This document shows positions 11,395 to 23,006 of a stretch of 64,000 nucleotides of DNA, piece by piece. The notes below the pieces were generated by a model. The model searched no databases. It was not told where the DNA came from and saw only the letters and a program-made list of their open reading frames with translations. How positions within the stretch are numbered: the stretch's first letter is position 1; every line of letters starts with the position of its first letter. Source of the DNA: Balaenoptera acutorostrata. Its lineage: Eukaryota; Chordata; Mammalia; Artiodactyla; Balaenopteridae. The DNA lies in NCBI RefSeq assembly GCF_949987535.1, contig NC_080081.1, forward strand, positions 39,472,428 to 39,536,427, read 5' to 3'. The translations under genes and the position numbers were made by a program.

Positions 11395-12955
11395 TCTTAG
11401 TTATAGCATTTAATACCAACATTATTCCAGTTCTTTGAAACTACTTACCACTTAACAGCATATCTGACCTTGATTAGGAATCTTTAATGCATGCTTTCTA
11501 GATTATTTCTCATCCCTTTTAAAAGTAATGAAAATCTTATTGTTCTTAAACACATTAGGAGAAAAAAACTGAATCTACATCATTAATTTAATGAAGCTGA
11601 AGTATGGTTAGCTAATTTCTCCACAATTGTTTTAGGACACAATTTATTCGCAATACTTCTGGTTTCAGAATAATTTTATAATTCCCTTAGATTGTTGTAT
11701 GAAATATGTCTATATACAATATTTCAAAAATTTTTTTTAAATGCAAGGTTTTTTTTAAGACTGGCATTCCAGATGTTGTTACAGGAAAACACAATTGTTC
11801 ATAGTTCCTGATGATTATCTTTTTCTTCCTTTTCAACATATATATGCCTCTGCAATGTGAGTTAACAATATCCAATGTGCAGTAAGCAATCATACAGTAA
11901 AATGGCAGGAGATGTGCTTGCCTTTTATATTACCTAAGATGGTTAACATTGCGAAAGAAATCTTGCATTCTCTGCAGATTTCTCCCTTACCATCCTTGGG
12001 AACTGCAAGGAAGGCTTTTTTTTTTTGACAGATGAGTGTAGCATGCTTGTGCCCATTCTGATAAACACTGGAATTTTTCCTGCAATAATTTGAGTTATTT
12101 GGAGCGTAGGTCACAAGCTTCAATGTGTTGTGTTTTTCCGGTTTTTTAATCTATCTATCTAATCTCTCCAATTTCTTGTCTGTGTTTCACTGTCTGTTTG
12201 GGGCAAATAAGATTGATAGTGGTACCTTGGATTCCTGTCACTTGGGACCTGGTGAAACAGTGTGAGACACATTGCCCAAGCCGAAGCAAGGGAGCGCTCC
12301 TTTGGCCTCTGTCTTATCAGTAATCTTTGACTTCCACCAGCTGAACTGCTGGAGTGCTTCATTCCATCTCCTTCTCCTTCTCCAGATTCAAGAGTAATGA
12401 GAATTCCCCTGTCATTACCGCCTTCGAGTCCCACGCTGAGATTACATCAGTTCATTTAGCTGGAGCTTTTCAGGCACACATTGGCAGGAAATGATCTCCT
12501 TATTTTGGTTCCTTTGCTTTTGGATTCTGCCCAAAAGACATATTCAAGGAAGTGAATTCTGCCCTTACAAGGTCTGTTTCAGATAATTACCTGAAAATGT
12601 TAGAAAATGTAAGGCAGTAGCAGGTTGTTTCTCTTTATCTGTAAACCCACTAAGAACATGTCTATAATGCAGTTTAAAAAAAAAAAAAAGTGCGTTTTTT
12701 CTTGGGAGTTTGCGGAGAAGGAAGCAACATAAAGAGAAATGAGAAAGTTAAAAGATTTGCTTTTCAAATTGTTTCATTAGAAAGTTCCTAAAAGACAAAG
12801 GATTCTGAAATACCAAAAAAAAAGTAAATTGAAAAAAAGGTAGCATGTATTTTTAAACCAATCTTTCCTTCATCAGTCATGATGTCATTTCAAATACGTT
12901 TCTTGACAGTTTTCAAACCACAGCTTCTTTGCATATGAATATAGCAATTATTTTA
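11395..12955. other. No recognised feature
   Basis: Three minus-strand frames of 68-91 codons (11687-12434) have no recognisable domains. An A-run lies at 12675-12688. Confidence 0.4.
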
Positions 12956-12959
12956 TACC

Positions 12960-13030
12960 TGTGCTAGGTGTGTATACAGAGATAAGATTAATGCATCCTT
13001 CCTGCTCTCACAGACTTTGCAGTTCAACTG
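12960..13030 (-). mobile_element. LINE2-like 3' fragment
   Basis: The text cctgtgctaggtgtgtatacagagata followed by a ctgctctcacagactttgc block resembles the antisense L2 3' end. It is short and diverged. Confidence 0.4.
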
Positions 13031-13045
13031 GCATTAGTTTTTCCA

Positions 13046-13103
13046 CTCATTTGACTGTCTCCATAACTGACCTGCAAGGTTTTTGTGGAGGCAGTCAAAT
13101 GAG
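13046..13103. other. Inverted repeat / potential hairpin (17-bp arms, 24-nt loop)
   Basis: The left arm CTCATTTGACTGTCTCC (13046-13062) pairs with GGAGGCAGTCAAATGAG (13087-13103). Only one position is not Watson-Crick, and it would be a wobble pair in one of the RNA strands. Weaker pairing continues outward through T-rich and A-rich flanks. It could be a fold-back relic of a small DNA transposon or a miRNA-precursor-like hairpin; nothing shows transcription. Confidence 0.8.
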
Positions 13104-13421
13104 CAAAAAAATACTTTATTTGTTGATAACCGCTGCTACTGAAGGAAGTCCAGGGCCTGATATCAGGCACCTCTGGATTCCTTACCCTGGGGAAGTGGAG
13201 GCAGTGGGAAAGGTAAGGGGAAAATGTCACTTTGAAGGGGGAGGCTTAGCATTTTGTTTCTGTGTTTATTACTACTGAACAATACATCGAATCCTTTTCC
13301 ATATTTCACTTGACATAATCTAACTTCACATGAGTACAAAAAAAAATTAAATTTCAAAAAGTCATTTGATTTGTCAGCTGTGCAAGATATAGCTTCATTT
13401 TGTTCTATAATGATAAGAACA

Positions 13422-13457
13422 TTACTACTACTACTACTACTACTACTACTATTACTA
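13422..13457. repeat. (ACT)n trinucleotide microsatellite
   Basis: About eleven ACT/TAC units in a row, with one ATT interruption near the right end. Confidence 0.95.
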
Positions 13458-13459
13458 AA

Positions 13460-14038
13460 ATAAGGACAAGTCAGATCTTATTTGCCAAACTAGGTGCTCT
13501 TACTTCCTCCCCAAAGATTTTATTCAAGAGTGTCGTAGTTTAAATGATTTTAAAGGAAACCTTTACAGAGGAGACATCACAGAAGGTTCCTATATTCTGA
13601 TCATGAGGAATTGTGGAAGGAAAATCCAGTCCACACCGTCTGGAGAATGATGCAAAGGTGGAAGGAATTGGTCTGTATTATTTTGATGCTCTACTTGATT
13701 TTAAGTCAGTGAATGTTGCTCTCAAAGTGACTCAGAGAAACTAATTTTGGGATAAAGGAGGAAATGGAAGCAAAAAGGCTGATTTAAATATCATCATGTT
13801 TCTATTATATGGTGATAATTGTCAGAATTGTGGTGCTGGCAGTGAGAATGGAAATGAAGGGATTGTTAACAGAGTCATTTCAAAACAAAACAAAAATAAA
13901 ACCCAAGTCTTAAAGAGTGATTAAATAGGACAAACAGGTGAGAAAAAAGAATTGAAAGCATTTATTATTTGTGAAGTGACATAACAGGAGAGAAAAAAAA
14001 CCCACAAAAAACCACCAGCAACTAAAAAACAAAATAGG
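13460..14038. other. No recognised feature
   Basis: Purine-rich single-copy-looking DNA with no supported gene or repeat. Confidence 0.4.
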
Positions 14039-14039
14039 T

Positions 14040-14165
14040 GTTCGTGATTGTAAAGGTCCTGGATGTGACTGAGCTCTTCACTTCTACTGTGAGAGCCTGG
14101 GGAAATTATCTAACTTTTCAGAACTTTTTTTTCTTCTTGGATACGTCGGGTGATTGTAAAAACTG
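14040..14165 (+). mobile_element. MIR-like fossil (weak)
   Basis: Order resembles MIR: cttcacttctactgtgagagcctggggaaattatctaac, then a gtaaaaactg-like block. Divergence is high. Confidence 0.35.
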
Positions 14166-14229
14166 TATGGACTAAAGCAAGGGAAATCCCCAGCATCTCT
14201 GGTCTCCTTTGCTCATCTGGAGTGCCAAG

Positions 14230-14343
14230 CAGAGCTCAGGCACTTTGTGTACCTGACCTCCTGAAATTCTTCCAGCAAAATGTTGAGGAAATTTGCCTCT
14301 CATTATGATTTAGAATAGTGGAGGTCAAGTGCCCTGAGCAACT
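14230..14343 (-). mobile_element. MIR fossil, left part, interrupted by an LTR
   Basis: Antisense MIR blocks gttgaggaaatttgcctc and gaggtcaagtgccctgagcaac run into the LTR inserted at 14349. The MIR resumes at 14703 on the other side. Confidence 0.6.
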
Positions 14344-14348
14344 TGCCC

Positions 14349-14697
14349 TGTGTGAGTCCATTCAGGCAGCTGTAACAAAATACCACAGACTGGGTGGCCT
14401 AGAAACAGAAGACATTTATTGCTCACAGTTCTAGAGCCTGGAAGTCCAAGAACAGAGTGCAGCATGGTTGGGTGACTGCCCTCTTCCAGGTCACAGACTT
14501 ATCATCATATTTTCACATGGGGGAAAAGGGTTGGGGCCATTTGTGGGTCTCTTTTATGAGATCACTAATCTCATTTATGAGGGCTTCACCCTCATGACCT
14601 CATCACCTCCCAAAGACCCCGTCTCCTAATACCATCACCTTTGGGGATTAACATTTCAACATGATTTTCAGGGGTTACAAACATTCAGACTACGGCA
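14349..14697 (-). mobile_element. MLT1-type MaLR solo LTR
   Basis: On the plus strand this reads TGTGTGAGTCCATTC through cacagactgggtggcc, gacatttattgctcacag, cctcatgacctcatcacc and acatttcaac to a terminal acggca. That is the reverse complement of an MLT1-class LTR, including its AATAAA signal. The element has TG...CA ends and 5-bp target duplications (tgccc at 14344-14348, tgcct at 14698-14702, one mismatch). Internal retroviral sequence is absent, so it is a solo LTR. Confidence 0.85.
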
Positions 14698-14702
14698 TGC
14701 CT

Positions 14703-14775
14703 AAGTCACACAGATAGTGAGTTGCACAATTAGAATATCCAGGTGTTTCTGAATTCAGAGCCACACCCCCTATTA
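14703..14775 (-). mobile_element. MIR fossil, right part
   Basis: Continuation of the split MIR: aagtcacacagatagtgag followed by tctgaattcagagccacacccc, which is the antisense tRNA-related part. Confidence 0.6.
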
Positions 14776-15123
14776 CATAGCTGGCATTCAATAAATGGCA
14801 TTTCTCCTCTTTGCAAACAATACTTTTTACACTTTTTGAACATATGGTAAAAGTGGTGGGCCCTCATCCCAGAATAAACAAAGAACATACATAAGAACAT
14901 ACGCAGATAAACCCAAAATGTTGGTGTTATGGACGTCCATGAAGCAGTAAAGACCTCTGAGAAGCTGATAGCTTCAAAGTTAATTTCTATAAAGCTGAAA
15001 AATAGGTTAGTTAGAAAAACCAGTGCAACACTAGAAATAAATGTATTTCTTCATTCAAAACGGTTTCTTCTATTAAGGTTTGTGTGTTACTGTTTGATGA
15101 GGCAAATGTTGAGTAGGTTTATT

Positions 15124-15424
15124 TTTTATTTTTTTAAATTTTATTTTATTTTATTTATTTATGGCTGTGTTGGGTCTTCATTTCTGTGCGAGCGCTTTCT
15201 CTAGTTGCGGCAAGCGGGGGCCACTCTTCATTGCGGTGCGCGGGCCTCTCACTATCGCGGCCTCTCTCCCTGCGGAGCACAGGCTCCAGACGCGCAGGCT
15301 CAGTAACTGTGGCTCACGAGCCCAGCTGCTCTGCGGCATGTGGGATCCTCCCAGACCAGGACTCGAATCCGTGCCCCCTGCACTGTCAGGCAGACTCTCA
15401 ACCACTGTGCCACCAGGGAAGCCC
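15124..15424 (-). mobile_element. CHR-2-type SINE, copy 3
   Basis: Minus-strand copy with a TTTTATTTTATTTAT tail and the gggaagccc end. Target duplications tgagtaggtttatt at 15110-15123 and 15425-15438 are perfect (14 bp). The B-box region reads gactcgaatcc on the plus strand, a variant of the usual gctcgaaccc, so this copy is more diverged there than its siblings. Confidence 0.96.
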
Positions 15425-15474
15425 TGAGTAGGTTTATTATTGTCTTGAAAGCACATTTCGGTCCCCATGAGCCT

Positions 15475-15790
15475 GGACCCTCTTCCCAAGGAAGCCCCAT
15501 GCCTACACTTTTTCCTGTCACTCAGCTCCCACCCAGATGTCACAGGCCCTCCTTGACTGACTACTTTGTCTACAACCACCCTCCATGACATGTTGCATTC
15601 CACACCCGCACTATTTTTCTTTATTACACTTATAATTACTTGACAGTATGTTACAGTTTTATTTTTAATTTTTTTTTCTATTTACCCATTGGAATATAAG
15701 ATTCATGAGGTTCTGAACTTTGTTTTGCACAGAGAAACTGTGTGCTAGCACACAGTAGGCAGTAAATATCTATTGAGTATATGAATGGAA
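15475..15790 (+). mobile_element. LINE2 3' fragment
   Basis: L2-like order: cacccagatgtcacaggccctccttgactgac, a tggaatataagattcatgagg block, and the end cacagtaggcagtaaatatctattgagtat. This follows the L2 3' UTR in the sense direction. Confidence 0.6.
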
Positions 15791-15794
15791 GACT

Positions 15795-17220
15795 TTCTAG
15801 GTAGCAGACAGTTACACGTGGGCAACAGTGCAAACATTCTTGCTGTTTCAGAATAACGAAGGAGGACAGAACAGGAAGGGGAGGGCAGAGCTGAGTCTGA
15901 ACTTTTGGTTCAGGGTGCTGGAGCGACCCTGGGAGAGCTCAGCCCCTCCTGGAGAAGAGCTGTGAACAGAGAGGAAGAAGAGAACAGCGTGCAGTCAGGT
16001 GCACATGGAATGCCCTCACTTCTGCTGTGGTTACCTACTAAAATGCCCCTTAGACACGCTTCACTCAATGCATGTTGAAAGATGCCTCCTTTAAAAAACT
16101 AAACCTAAAAACAAATAGAGAACATGTGCTGACAATTACTAAGTGAGCTGCCGTATATTTTCAGGTTAGCTGTATCCAGTTAGCTTCAGGATGCGGGCTT
16201 CTGTGTGCAGGTAAGCCTTCATCTCTAAGCTAAAAGCTCTTTCAAAAGTGTGCTAATGTATAGAAAACTACTAATACAATTATCTGTTACTCTGTGAGGA
16301 TCACAGGTGAACCAGTTACACAGTGTTACTATTTGACATGGATCATAGGCATGCTTTTATTGCTATTTAAGATTATGCACATACTTCAAAGCATAAAAAT
16401 CTGCTCTCATTTATAGTAATATTTCTGTTGTGGGATGAAAAGTATGTGTAGTTAAAAGTTCAATCACAGCTCCTGGTTTATTGGTAGCAGTGTCCTAGAT
16501 AGACCGTGGCCCTGACAAGTGCAATGCAGTGAAAAATGAGGATCATGCTGAGTGCAATGGAAACTTAAAATGAGATTGGGTTTAAAGTCACGGCTAGGAC
16601 TTGCACACTTGGCACTGGAGAACATGGGGTCACTATAGTAAGATAAAGAATGTTCAATCATATCCTTCGGGGAAGCTAAGATACTGGTTTTGTGGCTCTT
16701 GTTTAAATTCCAAGTTTCTCTTGGATGATGTATATGGTCATATGTGACTGTGTGTATACATACTTAAACACACAAACACACAGATATATGTGTATATTTT
16801 TATTGACATACTGAGAGGGATAAAATATTGTGAAGTCATTAAAAAATCCCTTTTCCAATAATATGTTATTCTTTTACAATATTTTGATGTAAAGAAAAAA
16901 TACATACTGTATTGTATAATATAATGTAAAATATAAGGATTTAGAAATGATGTTTCCTTATGATTTTAAAAGCTATCATTAAGCATGCTACTATTTAAAT
17001 CAGATAAAAATTGGGACTATGTAACTAAAATTCAGTTACATGATTTTTATTTACACATTCATAATTACAGAGTTTCAGAGAATAATACTGAGTCAGAAAA
17101 AAAACTCCATAAAATTTTGAGTAAGACAAGGGGAAGGAAAAAAGAACACATTTTATTCATGAGCTTATTATCTGCCAGGTATAGTGATTGACCTTTTTGG
17201 GGTGGTAATAGTATTATCAC
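15795..17220. other. No recognised feature
   Basis: Contains a short AC/GT-rich patch at about 16745-16800. Frames up to 68 codons are unrecognised. Confidence 0.4.
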
Positions 17221-17223
17221 CCT

Positions 17224-17286
17224 GAGCTCAGACCTAATATAAAAGCTAAGAGCTAATATAAAAGAGCTCAGAGCTAATATAAAAGT
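17224..17286. repeat. Short tandem triplication (agctcagagctaatataaaag-type unit)
   Basis: Three variant copies of a roughly 20-base motif containing ctaatataaaag follow one another (17234, 17252 and 17275 regions) with differing spacers. It lies in or beside a weak antisense MIR that continues to about 17420 (catggttaaattgg, aaccagggtttagattcaga). Confidence 0.8.
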
Positions 17287-17289
17287 TAA

Positions 17290-17425
17290 GTATCAACTTT
17301 ATTTTTAGAAGAAAAGAAACAAAATTTCTGAGTCATTTAGTAATTTGGCCATGGTTAAATTGGTAGTTGTTGGTAGAACCAGGGTTTAGATTCAGATCTT
17401 TCTGATTTCAAAGTCCACATTTATT
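17290..17425 (-). mobile_element. MIR fossil
   Basis: Antisense MIR-like text: gaaaagaaacaaaatttctgag, taatttggccatggttaaattgg, then gaaccagggtttagattcaga and tgatttcaaagtccaca. Confidence 0.5.
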
Positions 17426-17824
17426 ATTTCTGGGTTTACCCAATTTTCTTTTTTTCCCCTCTTTCCACAAAAGTAATGTTATCTTGTTTGTTTGTTTTTT
17501 CTGTTTTTCACATCATTTAGGAAAGGGCACCAAGAATAAGCCTGATTTAGGGCTGGAATGCATGAAAATTGTTCAAACACAGCAAATACATTTAATGAGT
17601 CTAGATTAAATACATTTCTGCTTTTGATGGCCAACTATGGTGCTGATGACCTATGACCTGTAATATGCACATTTTGATTATTTCCAAGTGTTGTCATGCT
17701 GAGAATTTCCTATCCTCCCAGCCATTTCCCTAGACCTATTGCCAGTGAATTAAAAAACTGGTTTAAATCTAATAAAGAGAAGTTAATTTAAAAACTACTG
17801 TGCTTGCATTTAGATTTCTGTCAT

Positions 17825-17945
17825 ACACTTACTCATCTATTCAATAAACAAATAGTGAATACTGACCTGAGTAGACACTGCACCGATCTTGCCCTGATCC
17901 TTATGGAACCTAAAGACTTCTACAAGGGTTGGGAACACAGTTTTG
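17825..17945 (-). mobile_element. LINE2 3' fragment
   Basis: Antisense L2 3' end: actcatctattcaataaacaaatagtgaatact, then cttgccctgatccttatggaacc. Diverged. Confidence 0.5.
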
Positions 17946-18439
17946 CAGACAGGTAATATAAAAAAAGGGAAATAGGTGCATGGGGTCCATCTACTGTTAC
18001 CCAAAAGCAACTGGCACATGTAAGAGAGTATAGCTGCTCCTCAATGTTCACCAATTGTTGTCATGTAGTGATGTAACTCAGTGTTGCCTGAAGTAGAATT
18101 TTTCACGAGAACAAAAAAATTCCAGATTTTTATATGAAATTAGTCATTTTTAAATATTGGCACAGTTTTTGTTGTTTAACTATGTGCAGAACAAATACAT
18201 TCCTCCTAGAGCCCAACACTTTGAAATACACCATCTATAGAGATTATATTGGATAATATGTTTTCCACCACTACATAGTGAGTTCCTAGAGGACTGGGAC
18301 CATCTTAGAAGCCAATATGGGTTAATAATTGTTTTCTTAATAATGTAGAGATACTTATTAATTAGGAAGCGATTGGTGATATTTAATGAGCTGAAAGTAA
18401 GCCTCTGACCAAGACGGAGAGAAGGTATCTATGAGCACC

Positions 18440-18620
18440 TACTATATCATGAGTATCTTGAGTTGGTAATACCATTTAATGATCCAAATCAATGTTGTGT
18501 CAGTATTACCCATTTTATAAATGAAGAAGATAGCATAATTAAATAAGTTACATGAAGTTGCATCCTCCAATAAATACATGTTCAAAATAACTGGAATCTT
18601 GTATCCAACATACTTGACTT
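18440..18620 (-). mobile_element. MIR fossil (weak)
   Basis: A block like attacccattttataaatgaagaag followed by ttaaataagttacatgaag matches the antisense MIR core loosely. Confidence 0.4.
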
Positions 18621-18679
18621 TAAATTCTAGTGGTTTCAAATTATATTCTCATAAAACCTTGTACAATACATTTGATCTT

Positions 18680-18830
18680 GCTGATCCTTAATTTTCTGAT
18701 ATATACAGGTAACATAATAATAAAAACTTAGAGGGCTTCTGTGACATTTATTTGAGATAATATATATTATGTTCTTTGAAGAGTGTGTGGCATTTAGTTG
18801 GTTTCCAATAAGTGGTAGATAACATCATAG
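18680..18830 (+). mobile_element. MIR fossil
   Basis: Sense MIR 3' half: aattttctgatatatacaggtaacataataataa, ctgtgacatttatttgagataata, then gtgtggcatttagttggtttccaataagtgg. Confidence 0.5.
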
Positions 18831-18892
18831 CTACTGTTTTGTGCTTAAAGCCTGTGTTCTGTCTGCTATACTGATCTTGGGTGGCCTTGACC

Positions 18893-19624
18893 TGCAGTGG
18901 CTTGAAGCAGGATTTCAGTTACTGGCCAAAGATTAAGGTCAGGCCCCGGCAGTGAGAGCACTGAATCCTAGCCACTAGACCACAAGGGACCAGTGGCCAG
19001 TGACAAGGCCCTGGCCCACCAGCTGTGCAGAAATGAATTTCCACATAGAGATGGAAAGTAGTGAAACAAGCAAAGTGTTTATTAGGAGGAAAAACGGTAC
19101 GTGTAAATAGACACACGGGCGGGCTCAGACAGGGAGTTGCACCCTCATGGTAGTTTGAATCACTTTTATGGGGCATTTCTTTCGGGTTTCCTTTGGCCAA
19201 TCATCTTTCTTTGCCTGGTTCTGAGTCCGTATTTGGTTTATCTCAGGGTCCTCCCATGTGTGTGTGCGCATCTCTTAGCCAAGATGGATTCTAACTAAGA
19301 GGGCTATTGGTAGGTTGACATCACTTACTATGAGGTGATGCCCCCTCCCTTTTTGACCTTCAAGGAGCCTTTCTGCACATGTGTAGTCGGGAAGGTCTCC
19401 TTGACTTCGAGAATGAGGAATATGTGGTCTTTTATCTCTTATCTGGGCAGGGCACAGCTCCTCTCTCACTCCTGCTATTTTGGAGTATCTGTCCACAGGG
19501 GAGAAACTCCAGCTGTTCAGACTGGGGCCCATCTATCTCCTGCCTCAATACCTCTGAGGGCAAAAGTATGTGAATGACACTGATTTCTGGGAAAGCAGAG
19601 ACAATGACTTCTCATTGTCCCACA
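18893..19624 (-). mobile_element. Endogenous retrovirus LTR-like element with a tRNA-Glu-like segment
   Basis: On the minus strand the element may start near TGTGGGACAATGAGAAG (19624). It has a U3-like region, CCAATAG and GATTGGCC motifs, CCTAATAAACACTTTGC as a polyadenylation signal near 19080, and downstream U5-like sequence. That runs into a tRNA-Glu-like segment and ends around tgacctgcag (18893). I infer a retroviral LTR, but cannot name the family, and target duplications could not be matched. No retroviral coding sequence is attached. Confidence 0.55.
18915..18989 (-). other. tRNA-Glu-like segment (non-functional)
   Basis: On the minus strand the first two thirds (TCCCTTGTGGTCTAGTGGC, AGGATTCAGTGCTCTCAC) follow nuclear tRNA-Glu with a CTC anticodon. 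The T-arm has decayed (ACCTTAATCTTTGGCCAG), so the B-box is lost and this is not a functional tRNA gene. It lies in the same sense as the LTR, so it is not a primer-binding site, which would be complementary to the tRNA. Confidence 0.7.
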
Positions 19625-19629
19625 CATTT

Positions 19630-20218
19630 GATTATTTCTAAGTAGCCATGTCAGTGGGCCCAATGGCCACCAAGTTTAAAGGCCTTGCTTCTCTGTGGAT
19701 ATAGAGTCAACTTTAGCACCTCTCTCCCAAGCTCCAGTCAATCAGATTCAGGCTGCCCAGACTCATTTCAGCAATGAAGCAGCTACTATTCTAAGGAAAA
19801 TATGTATTGAATCGCGGATTTCAGTCTGGAGAATACATATCAGAATTCACAGGGCACCTTTCTCAACCTCAAGGAGGCACATCAAGTAGCTGTGAGGCCC
19901 ACTGGTTTTCAAAGAAGCCGATATTCAACCAGAAATGTTAAAAAGCCAAGAATACCCGCTTCATGGTGATGAGTTGTATCTTTCTAATTAAGTATCTATA
20001 TGGTCATGAATCTGAGAATATATGACAAATATAGTAATATATTTACAGAATAAAAATTTCTTCATCTTTGTAGCCACATTCTTTGCACAATGTATATAAA
20101 ATAGTGCATACATCATCAGTGCTGGCTTAAAAGCTTAGGCTGAATCTGTCCTCCCTGCCTTTGTGATAGTGTGGTGAGTGAGAATGTTGATGATGGTGGT
20201 AGTGGTGATGACGGGAAG
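19630..20218. other. No recognised feature
   Basis: Somewhat more GC-rich next to the LTR. A 64-codon frame at 19695-19889 is unrecognised, and more LTR-associated sequence is possible. Confidence 0.35.
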
Positions 20219-20219
20219 G

Positions 20220-20430
20220 CATCCACTGACACTTATTGAGTACAAGGCTCTATGTTAAATGCTTTACATATAGGCCCCCATATAATCCTCACAATAATCT
20301 TATTACTACGGTGCCATTTTCACCCTCCCTTAACAGAGGAGGAAATGGATGGTTGGAGAGGTTAATTAGTCAAGGTTTACACATTATAATAGAGTTATGA
20401 TTCTCACTCCAGAACATGGGCTCCTAATTT
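20220..20430 (-). mobile_element. MIR SINE fossil
   Basis: Antisense MIR in the expected order: ttaaatgctttacatatag, ataatcctcacaataatctta, cttaacagaggaggaaatggatgg, gagaggttaattagtcaaggtttacac, then gattctcactccag. It is one of the best preserved MIRs here. Confidence 0.75.
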
Positions 20431-20434
20431 TACA

Positions 20435-22645
20435 CTTTGCTGTCTGCTTGAGAGCAAAGAACTGTAAGGGAGGCTTGGGGTCTTCTTTAAATGAGTCTCC
20501 TGAGACACACTTGTACCAAGCAAATTTCTTTATCATCTATAATATTGAAACTCCGTCCCCTCCTTTAGTGAATATAGTTAATTATTGACTGTGCATCTTA
20601 TTGGGAGCAGGAAAGCAAATAAACCCAGCAATACAAAAATAGACATAGAGATACATAGATAGATAGCATCTGGTTAGCTAGCTAACTGGAATAGATGTAG
20701 TGATCAGATCGAGACATAATCACATTTTTGTTAATTAGGCCCTTACTGATGTTGTTTAAGTGCCATCCATTCTTCTAAACAAATAAGTGTTTGCCTCTTA
20801 AATAAGTAAATTGCAGCCCTGGCCTCATTTAGTACATTAACCACCTTATGAGAACTGATAAGACTTCTTTAAATATTCTAGTATCCTGTGGCTTCTCATT
20901 TTGAAATAACAGGATGTCAGTTATTGAAGATTCTTTTTGTGCATGTTATTTTTTTCTGAAAATACTCTATTTATTTGTTCTGTACTGCTTACCGTGTTTC
21001 TATTTAGACATTATTTTTCTCAGAATATAATATCTACCCCCCCTTCAGAGGTCTAGAAATGCATAATTCCATTTGAATCTAACCAAAATCCAAGGAGGAG
21101 TACTGTGCATTTAAAGATACTCAGTGGATGGGAGTTGGATGACTGTTGATTCTGCTCACACTGCCTGTTCACACACATATTTATCTTAAAATCTCAACAA
21201 ATGTACCATAATTTTCAGAAAAAAACATCTGACAGTTATAAACTGTTTGGAACTTCTCAGAGTTCATTTTGACCTATGCTTCCTACAGCAACTATTACTC
21301 ATATTTGATGTTTCAACAAATGTAATATACATATTATCATCACTGTTTTCACTCTCAGAATTGATGGCACACCCGAACAAATGTAAGTGGTAAGTTAAGT
21401 CATTAAAGAGATTTATTTTTTCAAAAACAAAAAAAAAAAAACTTCAGAGAAAGAAAAAGAATACATTTTAGTAAGTGTAATATTTTCCTCAAAGGGAAAA
21501 AAATCCAGGTAGGATCGAAACAGTTCAATGACTTTTAAGTAGAAATAATAAAATATAATCCACTAAAGAGAAATTAAGTTTAATAATAGGATCAATGCAA
21601 TGGTGAAAACTTTAAGCAGGAAATCAGCACCTCAAGTTACTTTTAGAATCATACAATTTCTCTGATGGTCTCAACAAATATAATATGCTTATCATATATG
21701 GTGGCTCAAGCAAACACATTTATTCGTCAATGCAAAATACGTGTTTTTTTAAATTTCTACTGGACACATGTCCCAGTGCTGAATAATATGACAGATGTGG
21801 GATGTAAATGTTCCCAACATTAAGAATTGTAATTTTTTTTCTCAGGGTGAAATTAGTCCTTTTATTTCTACTTTTAACCCTTTAAGCTGCCTTGATTATA
21901 ACAAGTTTCTTAACATTAAATCATGGCAAAGTTTTCTTTTCTCCTCCGAGGTGTTGAATGTTAACATGACTGTCAAAAACATATATCCATTAAATGTGCG
22001 TTAGAAAATGATACCTAGAAAAACTCTGAAGTTTTGCTAATACTAACTTATCTAACCTCCAAAGCTGCCAGTTAGGTCTTTGAGGGCTCTTAGATGAATT
22101 ATTTTTAGACAAAATTAGGACATGCAGCAGAAATGACAAATGAATCCAACATCTTTTGGACCACTATATGCAAAAGCTCATATATTCCCCAAGATAAGCA
22201 AATGTGGATGTGTATGTGTACACAACAGAATACATTTATGTATTCATTTGCAAATTAAAATATATGAAAATAAAAATAATAAAATCTAAAAATAGCAGAT
22301 TTGTCTTAATATATTACTCTATTAACAAAGTTATGTGTCTTCAATTAAAATGAACTATTACTGATATTATGAAGAGAGTTTGGAAGTGATTCTCAATACA
22401 TGGTCAGAAAGAATAAAATGAAAACTTTAATGTTTTGCCCCTCCTCTTTCTTTTTTTTTCCTTTTGTTTTATCAATCTACCTGTTACAACTAGGTTTTGT
22501 TTTTTTTTTTTCCCCAAAGTGAGTGGGTGGGTGAGTGGGGGGAATCAATCGTTTGTATCTTCCATTGATGGTGGGTCAGAGGTTCCATAGTTTTAGAACA
22601 TCTTAGAATATAATCTCTAGTGTAATAATCTCTAGCTCGTTGACT
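20435..22645. other. No recognised feature
   Basis: AT-rich. A-run at 21427-21441, T-runs at 22447 and 22500. Nothing else could be assigned. Confidence 0.45.
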
Positions 22646-22649
22646 TCTT

Positions 22650-22740
22650 ATGAGGATTCAATGAGTTAATAGTTAATAGTTATAAATTATTTAGAAAATA
22701 TTTGGCATAGAGTAAGTGCTCATTAACTGTTGTTGTTGTT
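22650..22740 (+). mobile_element. MIR fossil, 3' end
   Basis: Sense MIR 3' end: gaggattcaatgagttaatag, tatttggcatagagtaagtgctcattaactg, ending in a TTG repeat. Confidence 0.6.
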
Positions 22741-23003
22741 CAGGTTATCACAGAACTTGTTTCAAACATGAATCTGATAAATACTGGAATTATAAACTTA
22801 AATGTGTCATCTGTATTATCAACACACCTAATGTAAATGACAACTTGGCCTAATAGGCAAATCATACATTATATACATTATTTAACCAGTGAATCACAAA
22901 GGTGTTTTGCATTATTTTGTTTGTTTTTTGGGGCACAAATATGGAGGAGATGAATTCAGCATAAAGTCATTGTTTTGAGATAGCTTATGGTATGGAGAAT
23001 AAA

Positions 23004-23006
23004 GGT

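Noticed and set aside
15178..15603. 141-codon minus-strand frame
   Set aside because: It runs through SINE copy 3 and its flank. The SINE part matches peptides at the other SINE loci.
18915..18989. Functional tRNA-Glu gene
   Set aside because: The T-arm/B-box is decayed and the segment is embedded in an LTR-like element, so it is a relic.
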